A stretch of 64,000 bases of DNA from Streptomyces fradiae ATCC 10745 = DSM 40063. Lineage in GTDB: Bacteria > Actinomycetota > Actinomycetes > Streptomycetales > Streptomycetaceae. Shown here in pieces: positions 15,930 to 24,674 of the stretch. The first letter of the stretch is position 1. Each line of letters begins with the position of its first letter. The position numbers and the translations under genes are program-made. The stretch is taken from assembly GCF_008704425.1 (NCBI RefSeq), contig NZ_CP023696.1, positions 5,000,501 through 5,064,500 of the forward strand, in the 5' to 3' direction. The notes below the pieces were generated by a model. It was not told the origin of the DNA. It made no database searches and was given only the letters and a program-made list of their open reading frames with translations.

Positions 15930-17300
15930 TCAGAGCTTCGTCCAGGCCTCGGTGAGGGTGGCCCGGAGGATCTGCTCGATCTCGTCGAACGTCGACTGGT
16001 CGGAGATCAGCGGCGGGGCGAGCTGGACGACCGGGTCGCCGCGGTCGTCGGCCCGGCAGTAGAGCCCGTTGTCGAACAGCGCCTTGGAGAGGAACCCGTA
16101 CAGCACGCGCTCGGTCTCGTCCGCGTCGAAGGACTCCTTGGTCTGCTTGTCCTTCACCAGCTCGATGCCGTAGAAGAAGCCGTTGCCGCGCACGTCGCCG
16201 ACGATGGGCAGGTCGTGCAGCTTCTCCAGCGTCGCGCGGAAGGCGCCCTCGTTGTCCAGGACGTGCTGGTTGAGGTTCTCGCGCTCGAAGATGTCGAGGT
16301 TGGCGAGGCCGACCGCGGCGGAGACCGGGTGGCCGCCGAAGGTGTAGCCGTGCAGGAAGGTGTTGTCGCCCTTGTAGAAGGGCTCCGCCAGGCGGTCGGA
16401 GATGATGCACGCGCCGATGGGGGAGTACCCGGAGGTCATGCCCTTGGCGCAGGTGATCATGTCCGGCACGTAGTCGAACTTGTCGCAGGCGAACATCGTG
16501 CCGAGCCGGCCGAAGGCGCAGATGACCTCGTCGGAGACGAGCAGCACGTCGTGCCGGTCGCAGATCTCGCGGACCCGCTGGAAGTAACCGGGCGGCGGGG
16601 GGAAGCAGCCGCCGGCGTTCTGCACCGGCTCCAGGAAGACCGCGGCGACGGTGTCGGGGCCCTCGAAGAGGATCTGCTGCTCGATCTGGTCCGCGGCCCA
16701 GCGGCCGAAGGCCTCCGGGTCGTCCCCGAAGAGCGGGGCGCGGTAGATGTTGGTGTTCGGCACCTTGTGGGCGCCGGGCACGAGCGGCTCGAAGGGGGCC
16801 TTCAGACCGGGCAGGCCGGTGATGGACAGGGCGCCCTGCGGGGTGCCGTGGTAGGCGACGGCGCGGGAGATCACCTTGTGCTTGGTCGGCTTGCCGACGA
16901 GCTTGAAGTACTGCTTCGCCAGCTTCCAGGCGGTCTCGACGGCCTCGCCGCCGCCGGTGGTGAAGAAGACCTTGTTCAGATCGCCGGGGGCGTGGTGGGC
17001 CAGGCGCTCGGCCAGCTCGACCGCGCGGGGGTGGGCGTAGGACCACACGGGGAAGAACGCGAGCTCCTGCGCCTGCTTGTACGCGGTCTCGGCGAGCTCG
17101 GTGCGCCCGTGGCCGGCCTGGACGACGAAGAGGCCGGCGAGGCCGTCGAGGTAGCGCTTGCCCTTGTCGTCGTAGACGTAGGTGCCCTCGCCGCGGACGA
17201 TGGTCGGCACGGGGCTGTTCTCGTACGACGACATGCGGGTGAAGTGCATCCACAGGTGGTCGTAGGCGGACTGGGAGAGGTCGCTGCGGGAGTTGCTCAC
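15930..17300 (-). CDS. Class III PLP aminotransferase, probable putrescine/polyamine aminotransferase
   Basis: 456 residues, typical of class III omega-aminotransferases. 'FFTTGGGEAVETAWKLA' binds PLP phosphate, 'DEVICAFGRLG' holds the PLP-ring Asp, and 'MITCAKGMTSGY' holds the Schiff-base Lys. It should move a terminal amino group from putrescine or cadaverine to pyruvate, giving 4-aminobutanal. Support comes from context: the Lrp gene upstream, the divergent aminobutyraldehyde dehydrogenase and the Pot importer. GTG at 17300 is chosen because GGGGAA lies upstream; a GTG at 17318 would overlap the Lrp gene. Confidence 0.88.
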   Translation of the reverse strand: MSNSRSDLSQSAYDHLWMHFTRMSSYENSPVPTIVRGEGTYVYDDKGKRYLDGLAGLFVVQAGHGRTELAETAYKQAQELAFFPVWSYAHPRAVELAERLAHHAPGDLNKVFFTTGGGEAVETAWKLAKQYFKLVGKPTKHKVISRAVAYHGTPQGALSITGLPGLKAPFEPLVPGAHKVPNTNIYRAPLFGDDPEAFGRWAADQIEQQILFEGPDTVAAVFLEPVQNAGGCFPPPPGYFQRVREICDRHDVLLVSDEVICAFGRLGTMFACDKFDYVPDMITCAKGMTSGYSPIGACIISDRLAEPFYKGDNTFLHGYTFGGHPVSAAVGLANLDIFERENLNQHVLDNEGAFRATLEKLHDLPIVGDVRGNGFFYGIELVKDKQTKESFDADETERVLYGFLSKALFDNGLYCRADDRGDPVVQLAPPLISDQSTFDEIEQILRATLTEAWTKL

Positions 17301-17302
17301 GG

Positions 17303-17809
17303 CTATCGGGTTCCCCACATGTAGGTCTGCTTCTTGAGCTTGAGGTAGACGAAGCTCTCGGTGGAGCGCACGCCGGGGAGGGTGCGCACGCGTTTGTTGA
17401 TCACGTCCAGCAGGTGGTCGTCGTCCTCGCAGACGACCTCCACCATCAGGTCGAAGGAGCCCGCGGTCAGCACCACGTACTCGCACTCGGGCATGGCCGC
17501 CAGCGCGTCGGCGACGGGATCGACGTCGCCCTCGACGTTGATGCCGAGCATCGCCTGGCGCCGGAAGCCCACGGTGAGCGGGTCGGTGACGGCGACGATC
17601 TGCATGACGTTCTGGTCGAGGAGCTTCTGGACGCGCTGCCGGACGGCCGCCTCGGACAGGCCCACGGCCTTGCCGATGGCGGCGTAGGGACGGCGTCCGT
17701 CCTCCTGGAGCTGTTCGATGATCGCCAGGGACACGGAGTCGATCGCGGGGGACGATCCGCTGCCGGTCCTGGAGTCTGCGCTTCGGCTGGCCACGTCCTC
17801 ACTGTGCAC
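17303..17809 (-). CDS. Lrp/AsnC-family regulator of the putrescine locus
   Basis: About 168 residues. N-terminal helix-turn-helix ('RRPYAAIGKAVGLSEAAVRQRVQKL') and a C-terminal RAM/AsnC ligand-binding domain ('LTAGSFDLMVEVVCEDDDHLLD'). The gene is two bases upstream of the aminotransferase and divergent from the aldehyde dehydrogenase, the classic place for a local regulator responding to an amino acid or amine. Start uncertain: GTG at 17809, GTG at 17794 and TTG at 17830 are all in frame without strong ribosome sites. Confidence 0.92.
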   Translation of the reverse strand: MHSEDVASRSADSRTGSGSSPAIDSVSLAIIEQLQEDGRRPYAAIGKAVGLSEAAVRQRVQKLLDQNVMQIVAVTDPLTVGFRRQAMLGINVEGDVDPVADALAAMPECEYVVLTAGSFDLMVEVVCEDDDHLLDVINKRVRTLPGVRSTESFVYLKLKKQTYMWGTR

Positions 17810-17925
17810 CGGGACTCGTCGGTTTCGCAACCCGCTGCTGATGAAATTCGTTGTCTGGGGTCTTCGATCTCACTGAATCCGTAGTTGTGGAGCGTCGGGC
17901 CTGTCGAAAACGTGGGACCAGCGAC

Positions 17926-17931
17926 TAGGCT
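17926..17931 (+). promoter_or_regulatory. Candidate -10 box for the aminobutyraldehyde dehydrogenase
   Basis: TAGGCT with a TGTCGA-like -35 at 17902-17907, spacing 18. It lies in the 203-bp divergent region between the Lrp gene and the dehydrogenase, where Lrp sites would be expected. Confidence 0.4.
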
Positions 17932-18012
17932 GGTGGTCCACTCACCGGATATCGACCACGCGGGCCCGGAGAGTGGGACAGGAACACCGAAACCGACAGG
18001 AGGGGTGGCCAC

Positions 18013-19449
18013 GTGACCACCGAGCTGCGTCGTCTGCGCAACTACATCAACGGCGAGTTCCGGGATGCCGCCGACGGCCGGACCATCGACGTCGTCAACC
18101 CCGCCACCGGGGAGGTCTACGCCACCTCCCCGCTGTCGGGCCAGGCCGACGTGGACGCCGCCATGGAGGCAGCCGCCGCCGCGTTCCCCGCCTGGCGGGA
18201 CGCCACCCCCGCCGAGCGCCAGCGCGCCCTGCTGAAGATCGCCGACGCCTTCGAGGAGCGCGCCGAGGACCTGGTCGCCGCCGAGTGCGAGAACACCGGC
18301 AAGCCCTTCGGTCTCACCCGGACCGAGGAGGTGCCCCCGATGGTCGACCAGATCCGCTTCTTCGCGGGCGCCGCCCGGCTGCTGGAGGGCCGCTCCGCGG
18401 GCGAGTACATGGAGGGCATGACCTCCATCGTGCGCCGTGAGCCCGTCGGCGTCTGCGCCCAGGTCGCGCCGTGGAACTACCCGATGATGATGGCCGTGTG
18501 GAAGTTCGCCCCGGCCCTCGCCGCGGGCAACACCGTCGTCCTCAAGCCCTCCGACACGACGCCCGCCTCGACGGTCCTCATCGCCGAGATCATCGGCTCC
18601 GTCCTGCCCAAGGGCGTCTTCAACGTCGTCTGCGGCGACCGCGACACCGGCCGCATGATGGTCGAGCACGCCACCCCGGCCATGGCCTCCATCACCGGCT
18701 CGGTGCGCGCCGGCATGCAGGTCGCCGAGTCCGCCGCCAAGGACGTCAAGCGCGTCCACCTGGAGCTGGGCGGCAAGGCGCCGGTCGTCGTCTTCGAGGA
18801 CGCCGACGTCGAGAAGGCCGTCGAGGACATCTCCGTCGCGGGCTTCTTCAACGCCGGCCAGGACTGCACCGCCGCCACCCGCGTACTGGTCCACGAGTCG
18901 ATCCACGACGAGTTCGTCGCCGCCCTCGCCAAGGCCGCCGCCGGCACGAGGACCGGCGCGCCCGGCGACGAGGACGCGCTGTACGGCCCGCTGAACAACG
19001 CCAACCAGCTCAAGCAGGTCAGCGGCTTCATCGACCGCCTCCCGGCGCACGCCAAGGTGGAGGCCGGCGGCCACCGCGTCGGCGACAAGGGCTACTTCTA
19101 CGCCCCGACCGTCGTCTCCGGCCTCCGCCAGGACGACGAGATCGTCCAGAACGAGGTCTTCGGCCCCGTCATCACGGTCCAGTCCTTCCGCGACGAGGAG
19201 CAGGCGCTGGAGTACGCGAACGGCGTCGAGTACGCCCTCGCCTCCTCCGTGTGGACCAAGGACCACGCGCGCGCGATGCGCATGTCCAAGGCGCTCGACT
19301 TCGGCTGCGTGTGGATCAACACCCACATCCCGCTGGTCGCCGAGATGCCGCACGGCGGCTTCAAGAAGTCCGGCTACGGCAAGGACCTGTCGGCCTACGG
19401 CTTCGAGGACTACACCCGCATCAAGCACGTCATGACGTCCCTGGGCTGA
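18013..19449 (+). CDS. Gamma-aminobutyraldehyde dehydrogenase
   Basis: 478 residues, ALDH superfamily. Catalytic Glu at residue 251 ('HLELGGKAPVVVFEDAD') and catalytic Cys at 285 ('NAGQDCTAATRV'); 'APWNYPMMMAVWKFAPALAAG' is the NAD-binding region. It should oxidise 4-aminobutanal to GABA with NAD. The aromatic and acidic residues near Cys and the C-terminal 'GYGKDLSAYGFEDYTRIKHV' resemble PatD/Prr enzymes. GTG start with AGGAGGGG seven bases upstream. It is divergent from the Lrp gene. Confidence 0.92.
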   Translation: MTTELRRLRNYINGEFRDAADGRTIDVVNPATGEVYATSPLSGQADVDAAMEAAAAAFPAWRDATPAERQRALLKIADAFEERAEDLVAAECENTGKPFGLTRTEEVPPMVDQIRFFAGAARLLEGRSAGEYMEGMTSIVRREPVGVCAQVAPWNYPMMMAVWKFAPALAAGNTVVLKPSDTTPASTVLIAEIIGSVLPKGVFNVVCGDRDTGRMMVEHATPAMASITGSVRAGMQVAESAAKDVKRVHLELGGKAPVVVFEDADVEKAVEDISVAGFFNAGQDCTAATRVLVHESIHDEFVAALAKAAAGTRTGAPGDEDALYGPLNNANQLKQVSGFIDRLPAHAKVEAGGHRVGDKGYFYAPTVVSGLRQDDEIVQNEVFGPVITVQSFRDEEQALEYANGVEYALASSVWTKDHARAMRMSKALDFGCVWINTHIPLVAEMPHGGFKKSGYGKDLSAYGFEDYTRIKHVMTSLG

Positions 19450-19490
19450 CGCCCCGCGGGCCGGCGTCCGGCCCGGCGTCCCGCCGCACC

Positions 19491-19539
19491 GCGCACGGAA
19501 GGGCGGCCCCCCGCCGCGGGGGGCCGCCCTTCCGTGCGC
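19491..19539. terminator. Very strong bidirectional terminator (22-bp stem)
   Basis: Perfect stem 19491-19512 with 19518-19539, 5-base loop, between the dehydrogenase and the convergent ketosynthase. The 15-base string CGCCCCGCGGGCCGG flanks it on both sides. The remaining gap up to 19759 is GC-rich repeats with no gene seen. Confidence 0.9.
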
Positions 19540-19759
19540 CGCCCCGCGGGCCGGCCCCCGCGACGTCCGGGGACGCGAGCCCCCGCGGTGCCCAGGGCCC
19601 CGGCCCCGGCCCCGGGCCCGCGCCACCGCCGCCGCCCCCGGCCGTCGCCGCGGGGCGGACCCGGTGGCTCCCGGAACGCCGGACGCCCTCCGGGCCCGCC
19701 GGGCGACGCATCCCGCACCGCCCGGGTGCGGCGTCGCACCGCCGCACCCGGGGGCGGCG

Positions 19760-20944
19760 TCACACCGCCCTGAGCAGCAGCGCCGTGTTCTGGCCGCCCA
19801 GGCCGAAGGACGTGCTCAGCGCCGCCCGCACGGGACGGCGGCGCGGCGACTTCACCACCACGTCCAGCTCGATCTCCGGGTCCAGCCGGTCCAGGTTGGC
19901 CGTCGGCGGGATCGCCTGGTGCCCGAGCGTCAGCACCGCGCAGGCCGCCTCCACCGCGCCCGCGCCGCCGCCCGCGTGGCCCAGGACGCCCTTGACCGCC
20001 GTCACCGGCGGCGGCGCCCCCCGGAACACCCGCCGCAGCATCCGCGCCTCCGCCAGGTCGTCCCCCAGCCCCCCGCTGCCGTGCGCGTTCACATGGTCCA
20101 CGTCCTCCGGGCCCAGGTCCGCGTCCGCGAACGCCGCCAGCACCGCCCGCTCCACGCCCCGCCCCCGCGCGTCCACGCCCACCCGGCCGGTGCCGCCCGG
20201 CCCCGCGCCGGCCGCGCCGCACCCCTCCGCCGCCGCGCCGTACCCGGCGAGCACCGCCCGCAGCCGCGCCCGCCGGGCCCGCGCGTCCACCACCCTCTCC
20301 AGCACCAGCACCCCCGCGCCCTCGCCGAGCACGAACCCGTCCCGCTCCGCGTCGAACGGCCGGGACGCGCCCGCCGGGTCGTGCGTACGGGACGACAGCG
20401 CACCGGCCCGGCCCAGCCCGGCCGCGACCGTGCGGCCCCGCACGGTGTCGCCCGCGCCCGCCACGGCGACGTCGCAGGCGCCCGACCGCAGCAGCTCACG
20501 CGCCACGCCGATGGCCGTCACCCCCGCGCCGCACCCGCCCGAGGTGACGAAACCGGGCCCGAGCGCGCCCAGGTCCGCGCCGACCGTCTGGGCGCACACC
20601 TCGCGTCCCGCCCCTCCGAGGCCCGGCGCGGCGCCGCCCGCTCCCAGCACCACCGCGATCCGCGCCCCGTCCCAGGACCCGGACCCCAGGCCCGCGTCGG
20701 CCACCGCCTCCCGCGCGGCCGCCAGCACCAGCGGCGTCGCCCCCTCGAAACCGGCCCCGGCGGCCCGGCAGGAGAAGTCGACCGGCAGCCCGGCCAGTTC
20801 GGGGTCCCGCCGGGCCGTGGGGAAGCCGTCCATCAGCCCGTCCCAGGTGCTCTCCGCGTCCCGTCCGGCGGGGGTGACCAGACCGACGCCGGTGACCGCG
20901 ATGTCGTTCGACGGGCGTGCGCGGGTGTGCTCGCGGACGTGCAA
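19760..20944 (-). CDS. Lone beta-ketoacyl-ACP synthase (FabF/KS type)
   Basis: 394 residues. The thiolase fold with the Cys-His-His set is visible: nucleophile in 'TSGGCGAGVTAIG' (usual form is ACSSG), first His in 'VNAHGSGG' and second in 'KGVLGHAGGGAGAVEA'. The residues around all three differ from housekeeping FabF. No acyl carrier protein, ketoreductase or chain-length factor is adjacent, so its partner must be elsewhere. TTG start at 20944 is supported by GGAG six bases upstream; no ATG or GTG is available nearby. Possibly a relic or a specialised condensing enzyme. Confidence 0.85.
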   Translation of the reverse strand: MHVREHTRARPSNDIAVTGVGLVTPAGRDAESTWDGLMDGFPTARRDPELAGLPVDFSCRAAGAGFEGATPLVLAAAREAVADAGLGSGSWDGARIAVVLGAGGAAPGLGGAGREVCAQTVGADLGALGPGFVTSGGCGAGVTAIGVARELLRSGACDVAVAGAGDTVRGRTVAAGLGRAGALSSRTHDPAGASRPFDAERDGFVLGEGAGVLVLERVVDARARRARLRAVLAGYGAAAEGCGAAGAGPGGTGRVGVDARGRGVERAVLAAFADADLGPEDVDHVNAHGSGGLGDDLAEARMLRRVFRGAPPPVTAVKGVLGHAGGGAGAVEAACAVLTLGHQAIPPTANLDRLDPEIELDVVVKSPRRRPVRAALSTSFGLGGQNTALLLRAV

Positions 20945-21051
20945 GGCCGGCTCCGTACGGGTGCGGGGGGAGGGGAGAGCGACACCCTACGGGCGGCCCG
21001 CCCCGCCCCGGGGGCCCGGCGGCGCCGGGAGGGGCGTACGCGTCCCAAAAG

Positions 21052-21065
21052 CACCCGCGCGGGTG
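21052..21065. promoter_or_regulatory. 14-bp perfect palindrome upstream of the lone ketosynthase
   Basis: CACCCGCGCGGGTG, about 110 bases upstream of the ketosynthase start in a 259-bp gap. Nearly the same string, CACCCGCGTGGGTG, forms the loop of the terminator at 15834-15879. It could be an operator; this is an inference only. Confidence 0.35.
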
Positions 21066-21203
21066 ACGCGCCGGGCGGCGCGGTGCCGGCCGGGCCCGCG
21101 CCCCGCCCCCGCGGCACGGCTGTGCGGGGGCGGGCCACCGCGACCCCGCACGGTGGTGCGGCACGGCGGCGCGCACCGGCCGCCGCCGGGCCGGTCGCGC
21201 CCG

Positions 21204-22004
21204 TCAGGGCTTGCGGGCGACCGCGCCGAACTGGGCGACCACCGGCGGCGGCTGGCCGGGGCCGGGCCGCCAGAGGGAGCAGGAGACGACGCCGGGCTCC
21301 AGCACCTCCAGGCCCTCCAGGAAGGAGGTGAACTCCGCGCGGGTGCGGGCCGTGATGGGCGGGGTGGCGTTCGCGTTCCAGAACTCCATCGCCGCCACGT
21401 TGTCCTCGCCGCCCAGCTCGGGATCGGCCGTCGGGTGGGTCAGTACGAGGTGGCTGCCGGAGGGGACGGCCGCCATGAGGGTCCGCACGATCCGCCGGGC
21501 CTCGTCCGTGTCGAGGACGAAGTTGAGGATGCCGAGCATCATCACGGCCACCGGGCGGGCCAGGTCCAGGGTCCTCCCGGCCGCCGCCAGGATGGCCTGC
21601 GGGTCGTGGGCGTCCGCGTCGACGTACTCGGTGGCGCCCTGCGGGGTGCCGGTGAGCAGGGCGCGGGCGTGGGTCAGCACGATCGGGTCGTTGTCGACGT
21701 AGACGATCCGCGCGTCGGGGGCCGCGCGCTGGGCGACCTCGTGGGTGTTGTCGGCGGTCGGCAGGCCCGTGCCGATGTCGAGGAACTGCCGGATGCCCGC
21801 CTCCGCCGCCAGGTACGTGACGGCGCGGCCGAGGAACGCCCGGTCGGCGCGGGCGACTTCGCCGATGCCGGGGTGGAGGGAGGTGACGCGGTCGCCGACG
21901 GCGCGGTCCACGGGGTAGTTGTCCTTGCCGCGCAGCCAGTGGTTCCAGACGCGCGCGTTGTGGGCGATGTCGGTGCGGATGCGGCCGGTGTGGTGGGACG
22001 TCAC
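21204..22004 (-). CDS. SAM-dependent methyltransferase (Methyltransf_19/DUF574 type)
   Basis: 266 residues. Rossmann-type methyltransferase with 'QFLDIGTGLPTADNTHEVAQ' as the SAM motif I and 'RIVYVDNDPIVLTHARALL' as motif II. The N terminus 'NHWLRGKDNYPVDRAVGD' is typical of a family greatly expanded in Streptomyces, whose substrates are mostly unknown. Its GTG overlaps the TGA of the GDPD gene by four bases, so the two are coupled. Confidence 0.9.
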   Translation of the reverse strand: MTSHHTGRIRTDIAHNARVWNHWLRGKDNYPVDRAVGDRVTSLHPGIGEVARADRAFLGRAVTYLAAEAGIRQFLDIGTGLPTADNTHEVAQRAAPDARIVYVDNDPIVLTHARALLTGTPQGATEYVDADAHDPQAILAAAGRTLDLARPVAVMMLGILNFVLDTDEARRIVRTLMAAVPSGSHLVLTHPTADPELGGEDNVAAMEFWNANATPPITARTRAEFTSFLEGLEVLEPGVVSCSLWRPGPGQPPPVVAQFGAVARKP

Positions 22005-22693
22005 GTACGGGCTCCCGTCAGTACGGAGTTGAGCGTGTCCACGCGGTTGGTGGTGATGGAGTCCACCCCGTTGCCGATCAGCTTACGCATCGACCTGCGG
22101 GTGTCGGCCGTCCAGGCGGCCACCAGCAGCCCGTCCCGGTGCACCCGGTCCGCCAGCGCCGCGCTGACCAGCCCGAAGCGGTAGTTGAGCCAGCGCGGCG
22201 CCACCGCGTCGATGAGCACCGGGCGGGCCGGCGCGAGCGTCGTCCACGTCAGGGCGATCTCGGCGGCCGGGTCGGCGGCGCGGACCAGCAGCATGGCGGG
22301 CGCGCCGGAGCAGTAGTAGACCCGGTCCTCGGCGTCGCACTCGCGGACGGCGCCGACCACGGCCCGCACGGACTGCTCGGTGGCGCCCGGCAGGTCGATC
22401 ATCACGCGGTGCGGGGCGGCGGCGGTCAGCGCCTCGTGCAGGGTGGGCACGCCCTCCGGGCCGGTCAGCTCCCGCACCTCGGCGAGGGAGAGGGAGGCCA
22501 GCGGCCGGTCCACCCGCCACAGCCGCCGCAGCGTGTCGTCGTGGAGCAGGACCGGGACGCCGTCCCAGGTCAGCCGGACGTCGATCTCCACGGCGTCCGC
22601 GCCGCGGGCCAGCGCCGAGCGGATCGACCCGAGCGTGTTCTCGCGGACCCGGTAGGGGTCGCCCCGGTGGCCCACGACGGTGACGGTGCGCAT
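22001..22693 (-). CDS. Glycerophosphodiester phosphodiesterase
   Basis: 230 residues, GDPD TIM-barrel. 'VVGHRGDPYRVRENTLGSI' carries catalytic His and Arg, 'AVEIDVRLTWDGVPVLLHDDTL' carries the metal-binding Glu/Asp and second His, and a late 'VAAWTADTRRSMRKLIGNGVDSITTN' closes the barrel. It cleaves glycerophosphodiesters to glycerol 3-phosphate and an alcohol. No signal peptide, so cytosolic. ATG at 22693 is used because it begins exactly at the conserved domain. It is upstream of and coupled to the methyltransferase. Confidence 0.92.
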   Translation of the reverse strand: MRTVTVVGHRGDPYRVRENTLGSIRSALARGADAVEIDVRLTWDGVPVLLHDDTLRRLWRVDRPLASLSLAEVRELTGPEGVPTLHEALTAAAPHRVMIDLPGATEQSVRAVVGAVRECDAEDRVYYCSGAPAMLLVRAADPAAEIALTWTTLAPARPVLIDAVAPRWLNYRFGLVSAALADRVHRDGLLVAAWTADTRRSMRKLIGNGVDSITTNRVDTLNSVLTGART

Positions 22694-22713
22694 GGGGCCA
22701 TTGTCGCGGCGGT

Positions 22714-22842
22714 CGGGGTCAGGAGGCGAGTCACCGGTCCGCCCCAGGACGCGAGCCACCGGTCCGTCTCAGGACGGCGAGCCACCGGTCCGTCTCAGGA
22801 CGGCGAGCCACGGCCGGGGTCAGGAGGCGAGCCACCGGTCCG
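22714..22842. repeat. Tandem repeats derived from the 3' end of the deaminase gene
   Basis: 22714-22741 repeats 22815-22842 in 27 of 28 bases; the second copy includes the deaminase stop codon and last codons. Between them are two identical 26-bp units (22751-22776 and 22777-22802) and a partial third. Translated on the minus strand the unit echoes the protein end 'DRWLAS'. Local slippage or duplication is the likely cause. Confidence 0.85.
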
Positions 22843-23845
22843 TGTACGCGTCGATCTCCGCCGCGATCCGGCTCTTGCCCGCCGGGTCGAGGAAGGACGC
22901 CTCGACGGCGTTCCGCGCGAGGGCGGCGACCCCGCGCTCGTCCAGCTCCAGCAGGCGGGCGGCGACCTCGTACTCGGTGTTCAGGTCCGTGCCGAACATC
23001 GGCGGGTCGTCGGAGTTGACGGTGACCAGCACCCCGGCGGCCACCATCTCCCGGATCGGGTGCCGGTCGATGTCGGCGACGGCGCGGGTGGCGATGTTGG
23101 AGGTGGGGCAGACCTCCAGGGCGATGCGGTGCTCGGCGAGGTGGGCGAGGAGCGCCGGGTCCCGCGGGGCGCTCGTGCCGTGGCCGACGCGCTCGGCGCG
23201 CAGCTCCGTCAGGGCGTCCCAGATCGTCTGCGGCCCGGTCGTCTCGCCCGCGTGCGGCACCGAGTGGAGCCCGGCGGCGATGGCCCGGTCGAAGTACGGC
23301 TTGAACTGAGGCCGGGGCACCCCGACCTCCGGCCCGCCGAGGCCGAACGACACCAGGCCCTCGGGCCGCAGGTCCACGGCGAGGCGCGCGGTCTCCTCGG
23401 CGGCCTCCAGGCCGGCCTCGCCCGGGATGTCGAAGCACCAGCGCAGGATCACGCCCAGGTCGGACTCGGCGGCCGTGCGGGCGTCCTCGATCGCCTCCAT
23501 GAACGCCTTCTCGTCGATGCCGCGCCGGGTCGAGCTGTACGGGGTGATCGTCAGCTCGGCGTACCGGATGTTCTGCCGCGCCATGTCGCGGGCCACCTCG
23601 TACGTCAGCAGCCGGACGTCCTCGGGGGTGCGGACCAGGTCGACGACCGACAGGTACACGTCGATGAAGTGGGCGAAGTCGGTGAAGGTGAAGTAGTCCG
23701 CCAGCGCCTCCGGGTCCGTCGGCACCAGGGAGTCGGGGTGGCGGGCGGCCAGCTCCGCGACGATCCGGGGGGACGCCGAGCCGACGTGGTGGACGTGCAG
23801 CTCCGCCTTGGGCAGGCCCGCGATGAAGGGGCGCAGGTCGGTCAT
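22820..23845 (-). CDS. add: Adenosine deaminase
   Basis: 341 residues. Metal-dependent amidohydrolase with the HxH zinc motif ('KAELHVHHVGSASP'), a third His in 'LHSVPHAGETTGP' with catalytic Glu, 'GHGTSAPRDP' and the Asp pair in 'VTVNSDDPPMFGTDL'. It converts adenosine to inosine in purine salvage. 'HVHHVGSAS' is unusual where most family members read HLDGS, so a related substrate (such as an aminodeoxyfutalosine-like nucleoside) cannot be excluded. ATG at 23845 with GGAGG six bases upstream. Confidence 0.88.
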   Translation of the reverse strand: MTDLRPFIAGLPKAELHVHHVGSASPRIVAELAARHPDSLVPTDPEALADYFTFTDFAHFIDVYLSVVDLVRTPEDVRLLTYEVARDMARQNIRYAELTITPYSSTRRGIDEKAFMEAIEDARTAAESDLGVILRWCFDIPGEAGLEAAEETARLAVDLRPEGLVSFGLGGPEVGVPRPQFKPYFDRAIAAGLHSVPHAGETTGPQTIWDALTELRAERVGHGTSAPRDPALLAHLAEHRIALEVCPTSNIATRAVADIDRHPIREMVAAGVLVTVNSDDPPMFGTDLNTEYEVAARLLELDERGVAALARNAVEASFLDPAGKSRIAAEIDAYTDRWLAS

Positions 23846-23932
23846 CGAGGTCCTCCGTCTGGGCGATCCGTCCCTGGTCACGGCTCATCGTAGGCGGGTC
23901 GTTAGCATGGCCGGACACGATGGGGGAGGCTC

Positions 23933-24625
23933 ATGCCAGAGAACAGCGACCGCAACGATCCCTGGGCGCCGCCGGAGAGCCGGCCCGCCCAGCAGCCGGG
24001 GGTCGGCCTCGGCAAGGGCGGCCCGCCGCCCTCCGGACCGCACGACCAGCCGACCGTGACGTCGATGCCCGCCGCCGGGTACGGCGCCCCGTCCGGCGAC
24101 CCGCTGCCGCCGCCCCCGGTCGCGCCCGGCGGCCCCGCGCAGCCCGCGCCCGGCCCGTACGGCTACCCGGCGCAGCCGACCCCGGCGGCGGGCACCCCGG
24201 GCGGCTACGGCTACCCCCAGGGCGGCTACTCCCAGGGCGGTTACCCCGGCGCGTACGGGACGTACGGCGGCGCCGCGGCGTGGGGGCCGGGCCCGGCGAA
24301 CGGCCTGGGCATCGCGGCGATGGTGATCGGCATCGTCTCGCTGGTGATGTGCTGGGCGTACGGCCTCGGAATCATCCTGGGCGTCCTCGCCCTGGTCTTC
24401 GGCATCATCGGACGCAAGCGCGTCCAGCGGGGCGAGGCGAACAACGGAGCCATGGCCACCGCGGGCATCGTCACGGGTGTGCTCGGCATCGTGCTCGGCG
24501 CGGTGGTGCTGGGCGCCATGATCTGGGCGATCGTCGAGAGCACCGAGCACGGCGGCCGGGACGACCACGACCCCTACGCGACCTCGCTGGTCGTCACGGA
24601 GCCGGGCACCGCGCTCCGCCCCTGA
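23933..24625 (+). CDS. DUF4190 membrane protein with Pro/Gly-rich N terminus
   Basis: 230 residues. The first ~115 are disordered and rich in Pro, Gly, Gln and Tyr ('GGYGYPQGGYSQGGYPGAYG'). A compact double-membrane-segment domain of the DUF4190 type follows ('GLGIAAMVIGIVSLVMCW' ... 'GAMATAGIVTGVLGIVLG'). Function unknown; such proteins are common in pairs in Streptomyces. Start ATG follows GGGGGAGG. It is divergent from the adenosine deaminase gene. Confidence 0.88.
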   Translation: MPENSDRNDPWAPPESRPAQQPGVGLGKGGPPPSGPHDQPTVTSMPAAGYGAPSGDPLPPPPVAPGGPAQPAPGPYGYPAQPTPAAGTPGGYGYPQGGYSQGGYPGAYGTYGGAAAWGPGPANGLGIAAMVIGIVSLVMCWAYGLGIILGVLALVFGIIGRKRVQRGEANNGAMATAGIVTGVLGIVLGAVVLGAMIWAIVESTEHGGRDDHDPYATSLVVTEPGTALRP

Positions 24626-24674
24626 TCGCCGGGCCCTACGATGGGCCGACGCATCCGTGGAGGGGAGACCACTC

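Noticed and set aside
18471..22184. A 1237-codon open frame on the plus strand
   Set aside because: It runs through the dehydrogenase and opposite the ketosynthase and methyltransferase in a frame with wrong codon bias and low-complexity content.
22714..22842. The add-tail repeats as a CRISPR array or transposon end
   Set aside because: Units derive from the coding end of the neighbouring gene and are directly adjacent; no transposase.
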